Shown here piece by piece: positions 44,625 to 53,961 of a DNA stretch of 64,000 bases (the first letter of the stretch is position 1; each line of letters starts with the position of its first letter). The position numbers and the translations under genes were made by a program. The notes under the pieces are model-generated. The model saw only the letters and a list, made by a program, of their open reading frames with translations. It had not been told where the DNA came from and made no database searches. This DNA is from Methanolobus mangrovi. Lineage in GTDB: Archaea; Halobacteriota; Methanosarcinia; Methanosarcinales; Methanosarcinaceae. The stretch covers positions 2,523,934-2,587,933 of the forward strand of contig NZ_CP133594.1 in NCBI RefSeq assembly GCF_031312535.1, written 5' to 3'.

Positions 44625-45041
44625 TCAAACATTTGCATATATCCTGTCTTTCCTGTGCGTGGATGTTGAGAAACCTTCCTGCTCAGACATGTCAGCAAGT
44701 GTTTTTACTTCCTCAAGGACCTCTATGTTCGCACTCATTTCCTCGAGATCGGATATCATTTTTGTTATGTTGTCGTTCTGTTCAGTGCTCAGGCATGGGC
44801 TGTCCTTTACTATTTCAAGCAGTATGGATGCATCATCGATGACCTGTGCCAATATGGTTCTGTCCATGTATTCCTTTGCAAGTTCGGAATCGTTGCCTTT
44901 AAGGGTCTCGTTGAACTCATTTAGTTGTTCATCGAATAATCCAATGTCATAATGTGCACTTCTGAATATCTTTTTAATGTAGTCCTCTCTGTATACATGT
45001 TTTGAGTTTTTGAGTACCTTCAGAAGTTTTTTATAATCCAT
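44625..45041 (-). CDS. Uncharacterised acidic helical protein
   Basis: 138 residues from the ATG at 45041, with AGGGTGA 6 bases upstream (a GTG at 45050 lies inside that binding site). The sequence is mostly charged and predicted helical, with MISDLEEMSANIEVLEEVKT looking like a coiled coil. No cysteine cluster or catalytic motif. I do not recognise the family. It lies between surE and another unknown gene, all leftward, with 94 bases separating the two unknown genes. Confidence 0.65.
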   Translation of the reverse strand: MDYKKLLKVLKNSKHVYREDYIKKIFRSAHYDIGLFDEQLNEFNETLKGNDSELAKEYMDRTILAQVIDDASILLEIVKDSPCLSTEQNDNITKMISDLEEMSANIEVLEEVKTLADMSEQEGFSTSTHRKDRIYANV

Positions 45042-45144
45042 CGTTTTCACCCTATGAATGTAGGCAGGTGCCTGTTCCCTCGTTCCCGTTCTTATACTTT
45101 AACTACAGGCCCCACGATCCTAATCAATTGTAATTTTTTGCTGA

Positions 45145-45420
45145 TCAAAGAGTAGTTTCACTTTCAAGACAGTGTTTGAGAGTTTCGACCGGGGCTATCT
45201 TGTTCATGATATATGTCTGTGTAAACTGTCCGCCATTCACATCATAATCGGTTTGCATATCGATTCCATATTCCTCGTCCATCTCATCGATAATTGAATC
45301 GCAAAGGTATACTTGCAGGCTTCCGGCTCCATCCATAAAAACGGATGGTCTTACTCCTGCATTATTATATTCTTCCACAATCCCTCTGAATACTAATGAC
45401 ATATATCGCATTGATTCCAT
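45145..45420 (-). CDS. Uncharacterised 91-residue protein
   Basis: 91 residues with GGTGAT 6 bases before the ATG. Mixed alpha/beta composition, acidic (SIIDEMDEEYGIDMQTDYD), with two cysteines that form no motif. The real-gene case rests on the ribosome binding site and typical codon use. Function unknown; possibly in a pair with the gene at 44625-45041. Confidence 0.6.
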   Translation of the reverse strand: MESMRYMSLVFRGIVEEYNNAGVRPSVFMDGAGSLQVYLCDSIIDEMDEEYGIDMQTDYDVNGGQFTQTYIMNKIAPVETLKHCLESETTL

Positions 45421-45752
45421 CGGTCATCACCAATATACTCTGGTTATGACCATGCACTTAAAGGTGATGTTGGATTAATTCTCATGATGTGCATGAAATA
45501 TTTGTTTTGTGTCCACAAAAATAATAATTTGTCATTATTTTTTAGCTGAATACGCGGCAGTAGGCTTCATGCATGATGTATATATATATATAAGCACATA
45601 AATATTGTGACTAATAATTAAATATTACAATGTTACTGGTTTGATAAGAAACGTTTTTAATCATTGGGGCGATACTTGGGAGAATAAATTAGACTAGACT
45701 ATGTATTAACTTTGAATAAATTTACTAAAACAATCATTCAGTTGGAATAGTT
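45421..45752. other. 332-base intergenic region before alaS
   Basis: No gene seen. AT-rich throughout. It holds a (TA)7-like run (45579-45593), the related segments TGCATGAA (about 45490) and TTCATGCA (about 45566) that could pair, and TTTGAATAAATTTAC (about 45711), a possible promoter element of alaS. The last 30 bases show no strong ribosome binding site for alaS. Confidence 0.5.
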
Positions 45753-48527
45753 ATGCTTGAAGATGAGTATCAGCTTGATTTTTTTTCTGAGAACGGATTT
45801 GTTCGTAAACAGTGCTCTAAATGTGGAAGTCATTTCTGGACTCGTGATCTTGAAAGAGCGACATGTGGGGATGCTCCATGTGATCCGTACTCTTTTATTG
45901 GAAACCCTGTTTTTAAGAAAAAGTTCGACCTTGCAGAAATGAGAGAATATTATCTTAATTTCTTCGAGGAGAGGGGTCATACAAGACTCGAAAGGTATCC
46001 TGTAGTTGCAAGATGGAGAGATGACATTTATCTGACAATTGCTTCAATTGCTGATTTTCAGCCATTTGTGACTTCTGGGGAGGTTCCGCCACCTGCGAAT
46101 CCATTGACGATCTCCCAGCCATGTATACGCCTGTCTGACCTTGATGCTGTAGGCCGAAGCGGTCGCCATTTGACCACTTTTGAAATGATGGCCCATCATG
46201 CTTTCAATAATCCTGGTGATGAAATATACTGGAAGGACCGCACTATGGAATTGTGTGATGAATTCCTTAATTCACTTGGAGCAGACCCCATGGCTGTTAC
46301 TTACAAAGAGGAACCATGGGCTGGTGGCGGTAATGCCGGACCATGTGTTGAAGTTCTCATTGGCGGCCTTGAAGTTGGAACCCTTGTGTTCATGAACATG
46401 CAGCAATCAGAAGACGGCGACATTGTGATCAAAGGTGAAAACTATCGCAAGATGGACAACTACATTGTGGACACAGGTTATGGTCTTGAAAGATTGGTGT
46501 GGGCATCAAAAGGTTCGCCTACAATATATGATGCAGTTTTCCCTGGCATTGTAAATGAAATAATGGATCTTGCAGGTGTTAAACACGAACTTGACGATTC
46601 CGAATACGCCAACATCCTCTCTCAGAACGCCCGTCTGGCAGGTCTTATGGATGTGAGCGAAAAAGCCAATCTTTTTGAGCTAAGGAAACAGGTTGCTTCC
46701 AGCATTGGAACAACAGTCGAGAAACTGTCCTCTATTATGGAACCTGTTGAGGGTGTCTATGCGATAACCGATCACACCCGCTGCCTTACATTCATGCTTG
46801 CAGACGGTATCATTCCTTCCAACGTGAAGGCTGGTTATCTTGCAAGACTGGTGCTTCGCCGTACCCTGAGGATGATGAAGGATATGGGAATAACCATACC
46901 CTTATCCGAGATCGTAAAAATGCACATCATGAATCTTCCTGAGTATCCGGAATTCCAGGAAAAGTTCAATGTAATAGATGACATACTTGCTCATGAGGAA
47001 CAGAAGTTTGCTGATACGCTGGAACGTGGAAAGCGTATGATCCAGAAATCCGCTAAACATTACAAGGATGCAGGGGAAAAGATTCCTCTTGAAACTCTGG
47101 TAGAGATGTACGACAGCCACGGAATTCCTCCTGAGATATCAAAACAGGCAGCTTCTGAAGTCGGTGTGGATGTGGATCTTCCTGATAACTTCTATTCTCT
47201 TGTTGCTGAAGGGCATAGCAAAGCAGAACCAAAAGTAGTGAAAGTATTCCCTTACTCGGACAGGGTTGAAAAACTGCCAAAGACAAAGAAGTTGTTCTAT
47301 GATGAGCCTACGAGAATGAACTTTGAGGCTGTAGTACTGGATATCTTTGACAATCATATTGTGCTTGACAGTACTCTCTTCTACCCTGAGGGCGGCGGAC
47401 AGCCAGCAGACCACGGTACCATCGTCGTTGAGGATGTTGTCCTTAATGTTATAGATGTACAGGCTGTGAATGGCGTGGTCGTACATATCATAGAGGATAT
47501 GGAGGATGAACTCCATCTTCGAAAGGGTGACATGGTTCTGGGTAAAGTAAACGAAGAACGTCGTATGTCCCATGCATGCCATCACACCGCAACTCACATT
47601 GTAAACGATGCGGCACGTAAGGTCCTTGGCGACCATGTATGGCAGGCAGGTGCCCAGAAATTTGTGGACAAAGCCCGTCTCGATATATCTCACTACAAGC
47701 GCATCTCCCAGGAAGAACTGAATCGTATAGAACTCATTGCCAATCGTACTGTGATGGATAACCAGCGCGTGACTGCCGAATGGATGGAAAGGGTAGACGC
47801 CGAGAAGAAATATGGTTTTGGTCTTTATCAGGGAGGCGTACCTCCTGGAAATATTATCCGTGTGCTGAAAGTAGCAGATGATATAGAGGCATGTGGAGGT
47901 ACTCACTGTGTTAGTACTGGACTTGTCGGTCCTATCAAGATGCTGAAAACAGAACGCATTCAGGACGGTGTAGAACGTATTGAGTATTCCGCGGGTCTTG
48001 CAGCAGTCAGGGCAATGCAGGAAATGGAATCCTATCTCAGCCAGTCAGCAGATGCATTGCGTGTCAGGCCGGAACATCTTCCATCTACCATTGATCGTTT
48101 CTTCAATGAATGGAAAGAGTTCAAAAAAGAGAACCAGAGGCTGAAAGACGAGCTTGCGCACGTTCATGTCAGTCAGATGGCAAATGAAGCTGCCATCATA
48201 GGTGGCCTTCGCCTTGTTGCAAAGGTTATTCCAAATGCTGATATCGACGAACTTGTGAAAATCGCAGGTGAGCTGACCACTAATAAAGACACGGTAGTTC
48301 TTCTGGCAAGTGATTTTGAAGGTGTCAAGATCGTAGGCGCTGCAGGTGATGATGCATTGAAGGCCGGAGCGGATGCTGGCAAGATCGTCAGGGTAATGTC
48401 TGCAGTTGTTGGTGGCGGCGGCGGCGGTAAGCCTGGTATGGCCCGTGGCGGCGGTATTGATGTTAGCAAGATAGATGAGGCCCTTGAAAGCGGTCGCAAC
48501 CTGCTTGAAGAACAGATAAGCAACTAA
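45753..48527 (+). CDS. alaS: Alanyl-tRNA synthetase
   Basis: 924 residues, the archaeal AlaRS length. An archaea-type N-terminal extension with a zinc-like cysteine set (QCSKCGSHFWTRD, then CGDAPC) precedes the class II core (ERYPVVARWRDDIYLTIASI split over motifs 1-2; GYGLERLVWASKG motif 3). The editing domain has HACHHTATHIVND and CGGTHCVSTG, which bind zinc. The C-terminal dimerisation/C-Ala region is at 780-924, ending with a glycine-rich VGGGGGGKPGMARGGGID. A KaiC/GvpD-like gene follows after 26 bases, so read-through is plausible. Confidence 0.97.
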   Translation: MLEDEYQLDFFSENGFVRKQCSKCGSHFWTRDLERATCGDAPCDPYSFIGNPVFKKKFDLAEMREYYLNFFEERGHTRLERYPVVARWRDDIYLTIASIADFQPFVTSGEVPPPANPLTISQPCIRLSDLDAVGRSGRHLTTFEMMAHHAFNNPGDEIYWKDRTMELCDEFLNSLGADPMAVTYKEEPWAGGGNAGPCVEVLIGGLEVGTLVFMNMQQSEDGDIVIKGENYRKMDNYIVDTGYGLERLVWASKGSPTIYDAVFPGIVNEIMDLAGVKHELDDSEYANILSQNARLAGLMDVSEKANLFELRKQVASSIGTTVEKLSSIMEPVEGVYAITDHTRCLTFMLADGIIPSNVKAGYLARLVLRRTLRMMKDMGITIPLSEIVKMHIMNLPEYPEFQEKFNVIDDILAHEEQKFADTLERGKRMIQKSAKHYKDAGEKIPLETLVEMYDSHGIPPEISKQAASEVGVDVDLPDNFYSLVAEGHSKAEPKVVKVFPYSDRVEKLPKTKKLFYDEPTRMNFEAVVLDIFDNHIVLDSTLFYPEGGGQPADHGTIVVEDVVLNVIDVQAVNGVVVHIIEDMEDELHLRKGDMVLGKVNEERRMSHACHHTATHIVNDAARKVLGDHVWQAGAQKFVDKARLDISHYKRISQEELNRIELIANRTVMDNQRVTAEWMERVDAEKKYGFGLYQGGVPPGNIIRVLKVADDIEACGGTHCVSTGLVGPIKMLKTERIQDGVERIEYSAGLAAVRAMQEMESYLSQSADALRVRPEHLPSTIDRFFNEWKEFKKENQRLKDELAHVHVSQMANEAAIIGGLRLVAKVIPNADIDELVKIAGELTTNKDTVVLLASDFEGVKIVGAAGDDALKAGADAGKIVRVMSAVVGGGGGGKPGMARGGGIDVSKIDEALESGRNLLEEQISN

Positions 48528-48553
48528 TATAGCAATTAATACGAGGATTTGAA

Positions 48554-49894
48554 ATGATACCTGGTGAGGTCAAGGAGTTCTTCTCATCCCAGTTTGGCAA
48601 GTCTCTTCTTGTCAAAGGGAAACCGGGGACGGGAAAGACGACATTTGTCTTTGGTATACTCGATGAAGTGTGTTCAGAAGGCAATTGTGTCTATATCTCG
48701 CCACGTATCGATAAATCTTCAGAGTATGGGAAATATCCCTGGATAGAGGGCGATTTCAACAACAATGAGGATTTCCTCCGGATGCTTGCATCCCGAATAA
48801 AAGTGATATGGGAGTCCAGTGAATCCAAGCCAATAATCGTTGTGGATTCCATTGATTCACTTAGTATCGCTACAACGCGATCTGCAAACTGGGAAGATAA
48901 CAAGTTCGAGCTTGAGCGTTTGCTCTTTGATTTTTCCAGAAAGGTAAATGCAGATCTCATTATGATTACCGAGCAAACGGGTGTAACTTCTCTTGACTAT
49001 CTGGTAGATGGTGTTGTTTCCCTTGAGATCAGGGATATATCAGATAATGATATCAGAAAGGTTAATTTGCTCAAGATACGCGGAGTGGAGCTATCACAGT
49101 CAAGATATCCTTTTACTCTCGATGGTGGTAAGTTCAATAGCTTCAAACCATTCACAGTATCATACCCGGAACAAACCCAGGTTCCACAACCATTGCCTGA
49201 TCCTATTGAAAGTAAGATCTCAACAGGTATCCGTGATTTTGATGCGATACTTGGAGGCGGTTACCAGAAAGGAAGCTTTAATCTATTCGAGATCACAAGT
49301 GGTGTAGGTGATTCATTTTACAGTTTACTTTTACCGACATTCATTAATCACCTGAACATGGGCCGCGGCCTTCTCAGTATGCCTACTGAAGGTACAAGTG
49401 TTGAAACCGAAAAGCGTATGATATTTCCTTTTACAGGTGACAATCACTTCCATGGACAGTTCGTTGGATTTGAGATACGTGACCTGAAAGGTAGGATACC
49501 TACCTACATTGAACCATTTTCAGGAAATGTTTACAAAGATATGGATGTGTTCCACAAGGCCAAGAATGAGATGATGCGGCAATATGGCTCTCCGATCCTT
49601 GATTATATGGGTCTTGACAGTATGGAATACAATTATGGGTGGGAGAACATTGGTTCAATCATCGGGCAGATGGCATCTATTACAAAGACGACTGAGAATG
49701 TTGTTCTTGCCGTTACGAAACATGGGCAGAGAATAACAGAAACTGTTGCTCATATGGCTACAACCCACTGGAAATTTGAAAACGTTGACAAAACTCTTGT
49801 TATGTATGGTGTCGTACCTAAAACCGGTATTTTTGCAGTTCAGATGGAATTTGTTCATGGTTATCCGCAGGTTCGTCTTACTCCTATGAAATAA
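48554..49894 (+). CDS. Two-lobe KaiC/GvpD-like RecA-superfamily ATPase
   Basis: 446 residues made of two RecA-like lobes. The first has an intact Walker A, VKGKPGTGKTTFVFGIL (22-30), and Walker B PIIVVDSIDSL (D98). The second starts at STGIRDFDAILGGGYQKG but its P-loop position reads FEITSGVGDSFYSLLLP: the G-K-T is missing, so only the first lobe should hydrolyse ATP. This resembles the GvpD P-loop family and KaiC. GAGG precedes the ATG by 8 bases. It opens a three-gene rightward set with two receiver-domain genes, next to the archaellum operon. Confidence 0.8.
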   Translation: MIPGEVKEFFSSQFGKSLLVKGKPGTGKTTFVFGILDEVCSEGNCVYISPRIDKSSEYGKYPWIEGDFNNNEDFLRMLASRIKVIWESSESKPIIVVDSIDSLSIATTRSANWEDNKFELERLLFDFSRKVNADLIMITEQTGVTSLDYLVDGVVSLEIRDISDNDIRKVNLLKIRGVELSQSRYPFTLDGGKFNSFKPFTVSYPEQTQVPQPLPDPIESKISTGIRDFDAILGGGYQKGSFNLFEITSGVGDSFYSLLLPTFINHLNMGRGLLSMPTEGTSVETEKRMIFPFTGDNHFHGQFVGFEIRDLKGRIPTYIEPFSGNVYKDMDVFHKAKNEMMRQYGSPILDYMGLDSMEYNYGWENIGSIIGQMASITKTTENVVLAVTKHGQRITETVAHMATTHWKFENVDKTLVMYGVVPKTGIFAVQMEFVHGYPQVRLTPMK

Positions 49895-49988
49895 CTATTT
49901 TAGTGCAGCAAGTTCATTATCTTCCCAAACATTAATAAGAAAATAAAACTAATAATATTTACTAAACAAAATTAAAAGGTACTTGTCA

Positions 49989-51044
49989 ATGAATGTTCAA
50001 ACGCAGGAAATCCTTACAGCCATCAGGAAAGAACTGTCCAATAAGAACGCATTATTCTTTGCTCCGGTTGACAGTTTCATAGAGCGTCTGGTATACTTTT
50101 ATGTGTCTTATATACTAAAAGAAGATTCTGACCGGGCAGTAGTGTGGTTGTGTCTGAACGCTTCCAGGGATAAGATACTTACTCGTTTTGAAGATTTTGG
50201 GTTTGATATAGGGACTGAAGGCAAAATGTTCTTCATTGATATCGATGCACCCGGTAAACAGCATTATGAAGATACCTTGTATTGCAATTCAGTTGCCGAC
50301 TATACAAAGATGGCTTCGCATATATCTAACATCTTTCAAAGTAATCCGCATTCTCTGCTCATCATAGATAATATGAATGTGCTGGCAAGTGACACAATAC
50401 AGGTAGTCGAAAATTTCATCAAGTTCATTGAAAAGAAGGTAGCTGAGTCTGATGGGAGTATTCTGTCGATGCTTTCCAGGAACATCCTGCCTTCTGAAAT
50501 AGAAGTCCTTATAACTTCTTTCTTTGAAGTTGTTATAGAGATTACCAATGTAGGGGAGATACACACTGAGATTGGTCTGAAGGATTTTGATTTCCGTTAC
50601 TCTGTTGAGGATGGTTCGATCGAATTCGAACCGATACAGAAGAAGATTAAGCGGGATCGACTAAAAATCCTGATTGTTGATGATGAGCCGGATATTCCTG
50701 AATTGTTGAAGCTCTCTCTTATTAGCGAACCTTATGATTTCATTGTGGCACACAATGGCGAAGAAGCAATAGAACTTACCTTAAAAGAACTCCCTGACCT
50801 TATTCTTCTTGATATCATGATGCCTGATATGGATGGTTATGAGGTTGTAGAGCATCTTAAAAAGAGTAAGGCAGCAAGCGACATTCCTGTAATAATGATT
50901 TCTGCCAAGACTGCTATTGAGGACAAGGTAAAGGGAATGGAACTTGGTATTGATGATTATATTTCCAAACCATTTGACAAGCGAGAAGTCAAGGCGAGGA
51001 TTAAGATGGTGATGAGGCGTTTGGGTTGGGTCGAAGAGGAATAA
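49989..51044 (+). CDS. Pseudo-RecA domain fused to a response-regulator receiver
   Basis: 351 residues from the ATG at 49989. Residues 1-215 follow the KaiC/RAD55 fold order (ALFFAPVDSFIERLVYFYVS, then SLLIIDNMNVLAS at the Walker B position), but the P-loop is absent, so this lobe is probably a binding or sensing domain. Residues 224-351 are a full receiver: ILIVDDEPD, phosphoacceptor D275 in LLDIMMPDMDGYE, and K327 in YISKPFD. No DNA-binding output is present. The gene lies between the KaiC-like ATPase and a stand-alone receiver, which suggests one pathway. Confidence 0.8.
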   Translation: MNVQTQEILTAIRKELSNKNALFFAPVDSFIERLVYFYVSYILKEDSDRAVVWLCLNASRDKILTRFEDFGFDIGTEGKMFFIDIDAPGKQHYEDTLYCNSVADYTKMASHISNIFQSNPHSLLIIDNMNVLASDTIQVVENFIKFIEKKVAESDGSILSMLSRNILPSEIEVLITSFFEVVIEITNVGEIHTEIGLKDFDFRYSVEDGSIEFEPIQKKIKRDRLKILIVDDEPDIPELLKLSLISEPYDFIVAHNGEEAIELTLKELPDLILLDIMMPDMDGYEVVEHLKKSKAASDIPVIMISAKTAIEDKVKGMELGIDDYISKPFDKREVKARIKMVMRRLGWVEEE

Positions 51045-51110
51045 TTATATAGTTCTGTAATATATTCTCTACAGAATATTATTTTATATCTTTTTCAGGA
51101 GCTGTAAATT

Positions 51111-51485
51111 ATGTGTCCCAAAGTTATGGTTGTAGATGATGAGCCAGATACCATTGACCTCATAAAATTGATCTTGGAGGCTGAAGACATCGAAGTTGTC
51201 GGAGCAAAAAGTGGTTTAGAATGTCTTGAGTTCATTGCTACTGAAAGACCTGACGCCATTTTGCTTGACATCATGATGCCTGATATGAATGGATGGGAAA
51301 CTTTTCACAAAATAAAGGAAAAAGAGCCATGTTTGCCTGTGGCTATGCTTACTGTGAAAAGCCAGGAATTTGACAAGATGCTTGGTCTGCATGTTTTAAA
51401 AGCAGATGATTATATCACCAAACCTTTTAGCAGGAAAGAACTTATTAAAAGAACAAAGGAATTGCTTGAAATGCAATTTCAATGA
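51111..51485 (+). CDS. Stand-alone receiver protein (CheY-like)
   Basis: 124 residues, a single receiver domain: acidic pocket VVDDEP (D10, E11), phosphoacceptor D53 in LLDIMMPDMNGWE, T81, and K104 in YITKPFS. CAGGAGCT lies 9 bases before the ATG. In archaea such proteins can be chemotaxis CheY acting through CheF on the archaellum, or partners of other kinases; no CheA, CheF or histidine kinase gene is in the window. It overlaps the opposed methyltransferase by 7 bases tail to tail. Confidence 0.88.
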   Translation: MCPKVMVVDDEPDTIDLIKLILEAEDIEVVGAKSGLECLEFIATERPDAILLDIMMPDMNGWETFHKIKEKEPCLPVAMLTVKSQEFDKMLGLHVLKADDYITKPFSRKELIKRTKELLEMQFQ

Positions 51486-52510
51486 TACAGCACTTCGCAC
51501 AAAATTGCATCATTTCCTTTTAGGAAAAGATGTGCCTTCCTTTCACCATCAAGTTCTTTTTCCAGTTCATTGCGTGTTTCCCAGTATCTTTCAGGTTCTA
51601 TTGATGCCCTGATAATAACTGTTCCAAAAGAATTCTGTTTCAGGTATGAGTTTATCTCTGTGGTATCAAACTCCATGACCTGTAGGACCTTATAACTGTT
51701 CTTGAACAATTTGCATTCCAATGGCTGATAAGAGCTTACTAAGACTCTTTTTTCATCGATCTCAAATATGTTGATGTTATTTGCTGGCTCATTGAAGTGT
51801 AATGCCAGTTGCTCAAGAAGACCTGCTTTTGTGACACATTCCTCTGGCTCATATGCATATATTCCGGGTTTATCCGTTCTACTCGCATTTATTTTCTCGT
51901 CACTTTTTCTTATGATGGCGCTGCCTGGTAATGCAATCGCAGAAACATCAGCTTTTTTCAGCTTACCAAAATAGAGATTCAGGCGATTTAGTTTGCCTTC
52001 AAGGGACATATATTCCTTTTCACAATCAAAAGGTATCTTTTCCGGAGATATCTGAGGCGGGGCTTCGAATGCAAAGTTAGAACATTTTTCAGCATATGCT
52101 TGCATAACTTTAGGTATGGGTGGGCTCAGATTATCGATGTTTCTTTCTTTTTCAGTAGGGGCTCTTGCAGGGTCTGAGAATACCACATCAAGTTTTGGCA
52201 ATTGTGCTATTACCTCTGGTGAAAGCGCATCTCCGGTGATGAACTCTATGTTGCTGACACCCATTATCTGTGCATTCTTTTTAGCGTAGGCTATTTTCTT
52301 TGGGTCTATCTCTATTGCATAAACATGGTCACACCATTTTGCAAAATATATTGCCTGTCCGCCGATACCGCAACTGATGTCGGCTATCACCTTACATTGT
52401 AATCTCTTTGCCCTGTACTCTGCAACCGGTTCAGGAGTTGCAAATCGAATTCCGTCCTTATCGGATTTCATTTCAGTTTTGAATTGTTTCTTGCGTGCCA
52501 AATGGATCAA
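51479..52510 (-). CDS. Class I SAM-dependent methyltransferase with THUMP-like C terminus
   Basis: Up to 343 residues, starting with TTG; an ATG 14 codons downstream (52468) is an alternative. The SAM-binding motif is VIADISCGIGGQAIYFAKW, with acidic IEIDPKK and the VVFSDPARAP catalytic loop. Residues 230-343 resemble the THUMP-like extension found in archaeal and bacterial putative RNA methylases. Target not known, RNA likely. Divergent from the archaellum operon and convergent with the CheY-like gene. Confidence 0.82.
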   Translation of the reverse strand: MIHLARKKQFKTEMKSDKDGIRFATPEPVAEYRAKRLQCKVIADISCGIGGQAIYFAKWCDHVYAIEIDPKKIAYAKKNAQIMGVSNIEFITGDALSPEVIAQLPKLDVVFSDPARAPTEKERNIDNLSPPIPKVMQAYAEKCSNFAFEAPPQISPEKIPFDCEKEYMSLEGKLNRLNLYFGKLKKADVSAIALPGSAIIRKSDEKINASRTDKPGIYAYEPEECVTKAGLLEQLALHFNEPANNINIFEIDEKRVLVSSYQPLECKLFKNSYKVLQVMEFDTTEINSYLKQNSFGTVIIRASIEPERYWETRNELEKELDGERKAHLFLKGNDAILCEVLYH

Positions 52511-52528
52511 TTACGTAAAGTCGCATAA

Positions 52529-52584
52529 ATGATTTAAAATCATCTGAATGCATTATTATTTTCAATACTAATCAGATTCTGATT
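52529..52584. promoter_or_regulatory. Two inverted repeats upstream of the archaellum promoter
   Basis: ATGATTT-A-AAATCAT (52529-52543) and AATCAG-ATT-CTGATT (52570-52584) are short perfect inverted repeats that share an AATCA/TGATT half-site. The second ends just before the presumed box A of the archaellum operon, so both sit where an activator or repressor would bind. They also lie in the divergent promoter of the methyltransferase gene. Confidence 0.4.
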
Positions 52585-52592
52585 TTATTCAA

Positions 52593-52608
52593 AATTTATA
52601 TATATTAT
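52593..52608 (+). promoter_or_regulatory. Probable box A of the archaellum operon
   Basis: AATTTATATATATTAT is a strong TATA-box match about 70 bases before arlE, giving a leader of about 45 bases. No second strong box occurs until arlE; TATATACAC near 52629 is a weaker alternative. Confidence 0.5.
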
Positions 52609-52671
52609 TGGTGGTATATTGCCTCTTATATACACATCTTCCTCATTATATTAATTATCACCAGTGAAATC

Positions 52672-53961
52672 ATGGCCGGATTTAGCGATAAGATAAAAAA
52701 GATAACTTCTGTTCTTTCCAAGAAGGATAAAAAAAAAGGGGCTGATTCTCCATTCGATTCAGTTGCTCCTTCATTCCTACAGGGTATTCCTGATCTTGGT
52801 TCACTTCCTGATTTATCCGCTGGATTGCCTCCGGTACCGCCGGGTAGCCCTCCAGCTGGTCCGCCTGGTTTTCAAAATGCTCCGGGTGCTCCTTCATTTC
52901 CTCCGGGTATGGCTCCTCCAGGCGTCTCTCCGGGAGGTATATCTCAACAATCTTCTGCAAACAATGAGATGCTGGAAGAGAACCGGAAAAAGATAAAAGA
53001 TGTTGAAGGCAAAATTTCAAAGGCCGATGTAGCTCTCAACCTGGTTCAGAAGGAAAATGAAGAGATCAAAAAGACAGTCGATAAAATAGACCAGAGTGTT
53101 CTAGAATTATTATCCCTGTATGAGATCGTTTCCAATCAGGTTAACCCTTTCGTTGGTGATGATGTTGCTTCTCGTGCCACAATAGAGAGATTTGATAAAA
53201 CTGATAAGAGGATCACAGAATTGGGTGACATGCTGGTCCTCATGAAGAACGAATATGACAGCACAGTTCAGAAATTGAGCCTGCCACAGGGTATTTCATC
53301 AGAGGCAGAGTCAAGGATGCATAATATCGAGTCCAAAATGGATGCATTTGCAGATGCAATGATGATGATGCATGAAAGCATCGAACAATTGTCTTCCAAA
53401 ACAGAGCAATTGTTTTCCAGAACCAGTGCTCTTGACCAGAATGTCATTGACCTGGCCGAAACAACCACAAATATATCTTCACGTCTTGATATTTTTGAGA
53501 AACAATCAGCGGTCATCAATAGTGTAAATGCTGCTGAAAATACTGATGAAAATGAAGAGTCAAATGACAGTGAACTTGTTGTGCTGCCAAAAAAATCTTC
53601 CATTCCAATGGTGCGGCTGGAGTCCATAAAAGGTGATCCAACCAGTGTTGTTGTCCTGCTTAACTGGATCGAGTTTTTGATGGAGCGTGTGGGAAGGAAC
53701 AATCTTATGGATGCTCTTGATTATTATATGGACATCGGGTGGATAAGTGAGGATGTTATGTCTGAGATAATGGCTTATGCCCGGGGAATAGATTATTATG
53801 TGGAAAAGCCCACATGGCGTCTTCTTCCAGAGGATCACACTAAATCTCTGCTTTTTATAGAAAGGCTGTCAGGCCGCAAGATCGACAGGAATATGCTCAG
53901 TTCCATAGACAGGGAAATGGCAAAGGTGAAGCACGGTCTGGAGGAACTCTATGGGATTTGA
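52672..53961 (+). CDS. Archaellum accessory protein ArlC/D/E (FlaC/D/E family)
   Basis: 429 residues. A short N terminus is followed by a proline/glycine-rich linker (PPVPPGSPPAGPPG, about 55-95), a coiled coil (about 100-290) and the C-terminal FlaD/E domain beginning VRLESIKGDPTSVVVLLNWI and ending MAKVKHGLEELYGI. In euryarchaea the ArlC, D and E proteins form the cytoplasmic ring around the archaellum motor and connect to CheF/CheY. The single fused gene here replaces separate arlC, arlD and arlE. It overlaps arlF by 11 bases. Confidence 0.9.
   Translation: MAGFSDKIKKITSVLSKKDKKKGADSPFDSVAPSFLQGIPDLGSLPDLSAGLPPVPPGSPPAGPPGFQNAPGAPSFPPGMAPPGVSPGGISQQSSANNEMLEENRKKIKDVEGKISKADVALNLVQKENEEIKKTVDKIDQSVLELLSLYEIVSNQVNPFVGDDVASRATIERFDKTDKRITELGDMLVLMKNEYDSTVQKLSLPQGISSEAESRMHNIESKMDAFADAMMMMHESIEQLSSKTEQLFSRTSALDQNVIDLAETTTNISSRLDIFEKQSAVINSVNAAENTDENEESNDSELVVLPKKSSIPMVRLESIKGDPTSVVVLLNWIEFLMERVGRNNLMDALDYYMDIGWISEDVMSEIMAYARGIDYYVEKPTWRLLPEDHTKSLLFIERLSGRKIDRNMLSSIDREMAKVKHGLEELYGI

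Noticed and set aside
45575-45595. (TA)n run as a simple repeat of functional interest
   Set aside because: A short dinucleotide run in AT-rich intergenic DNA; too far from alaS to serve as its box A with an ordinary leader.
48173-48523. Long antisense open frames opposite alaS, priL, pan and others
   Set aside because: Shadow frames caused by codon bias of the real genes; none has a ribosome binding site or conserved motifs.
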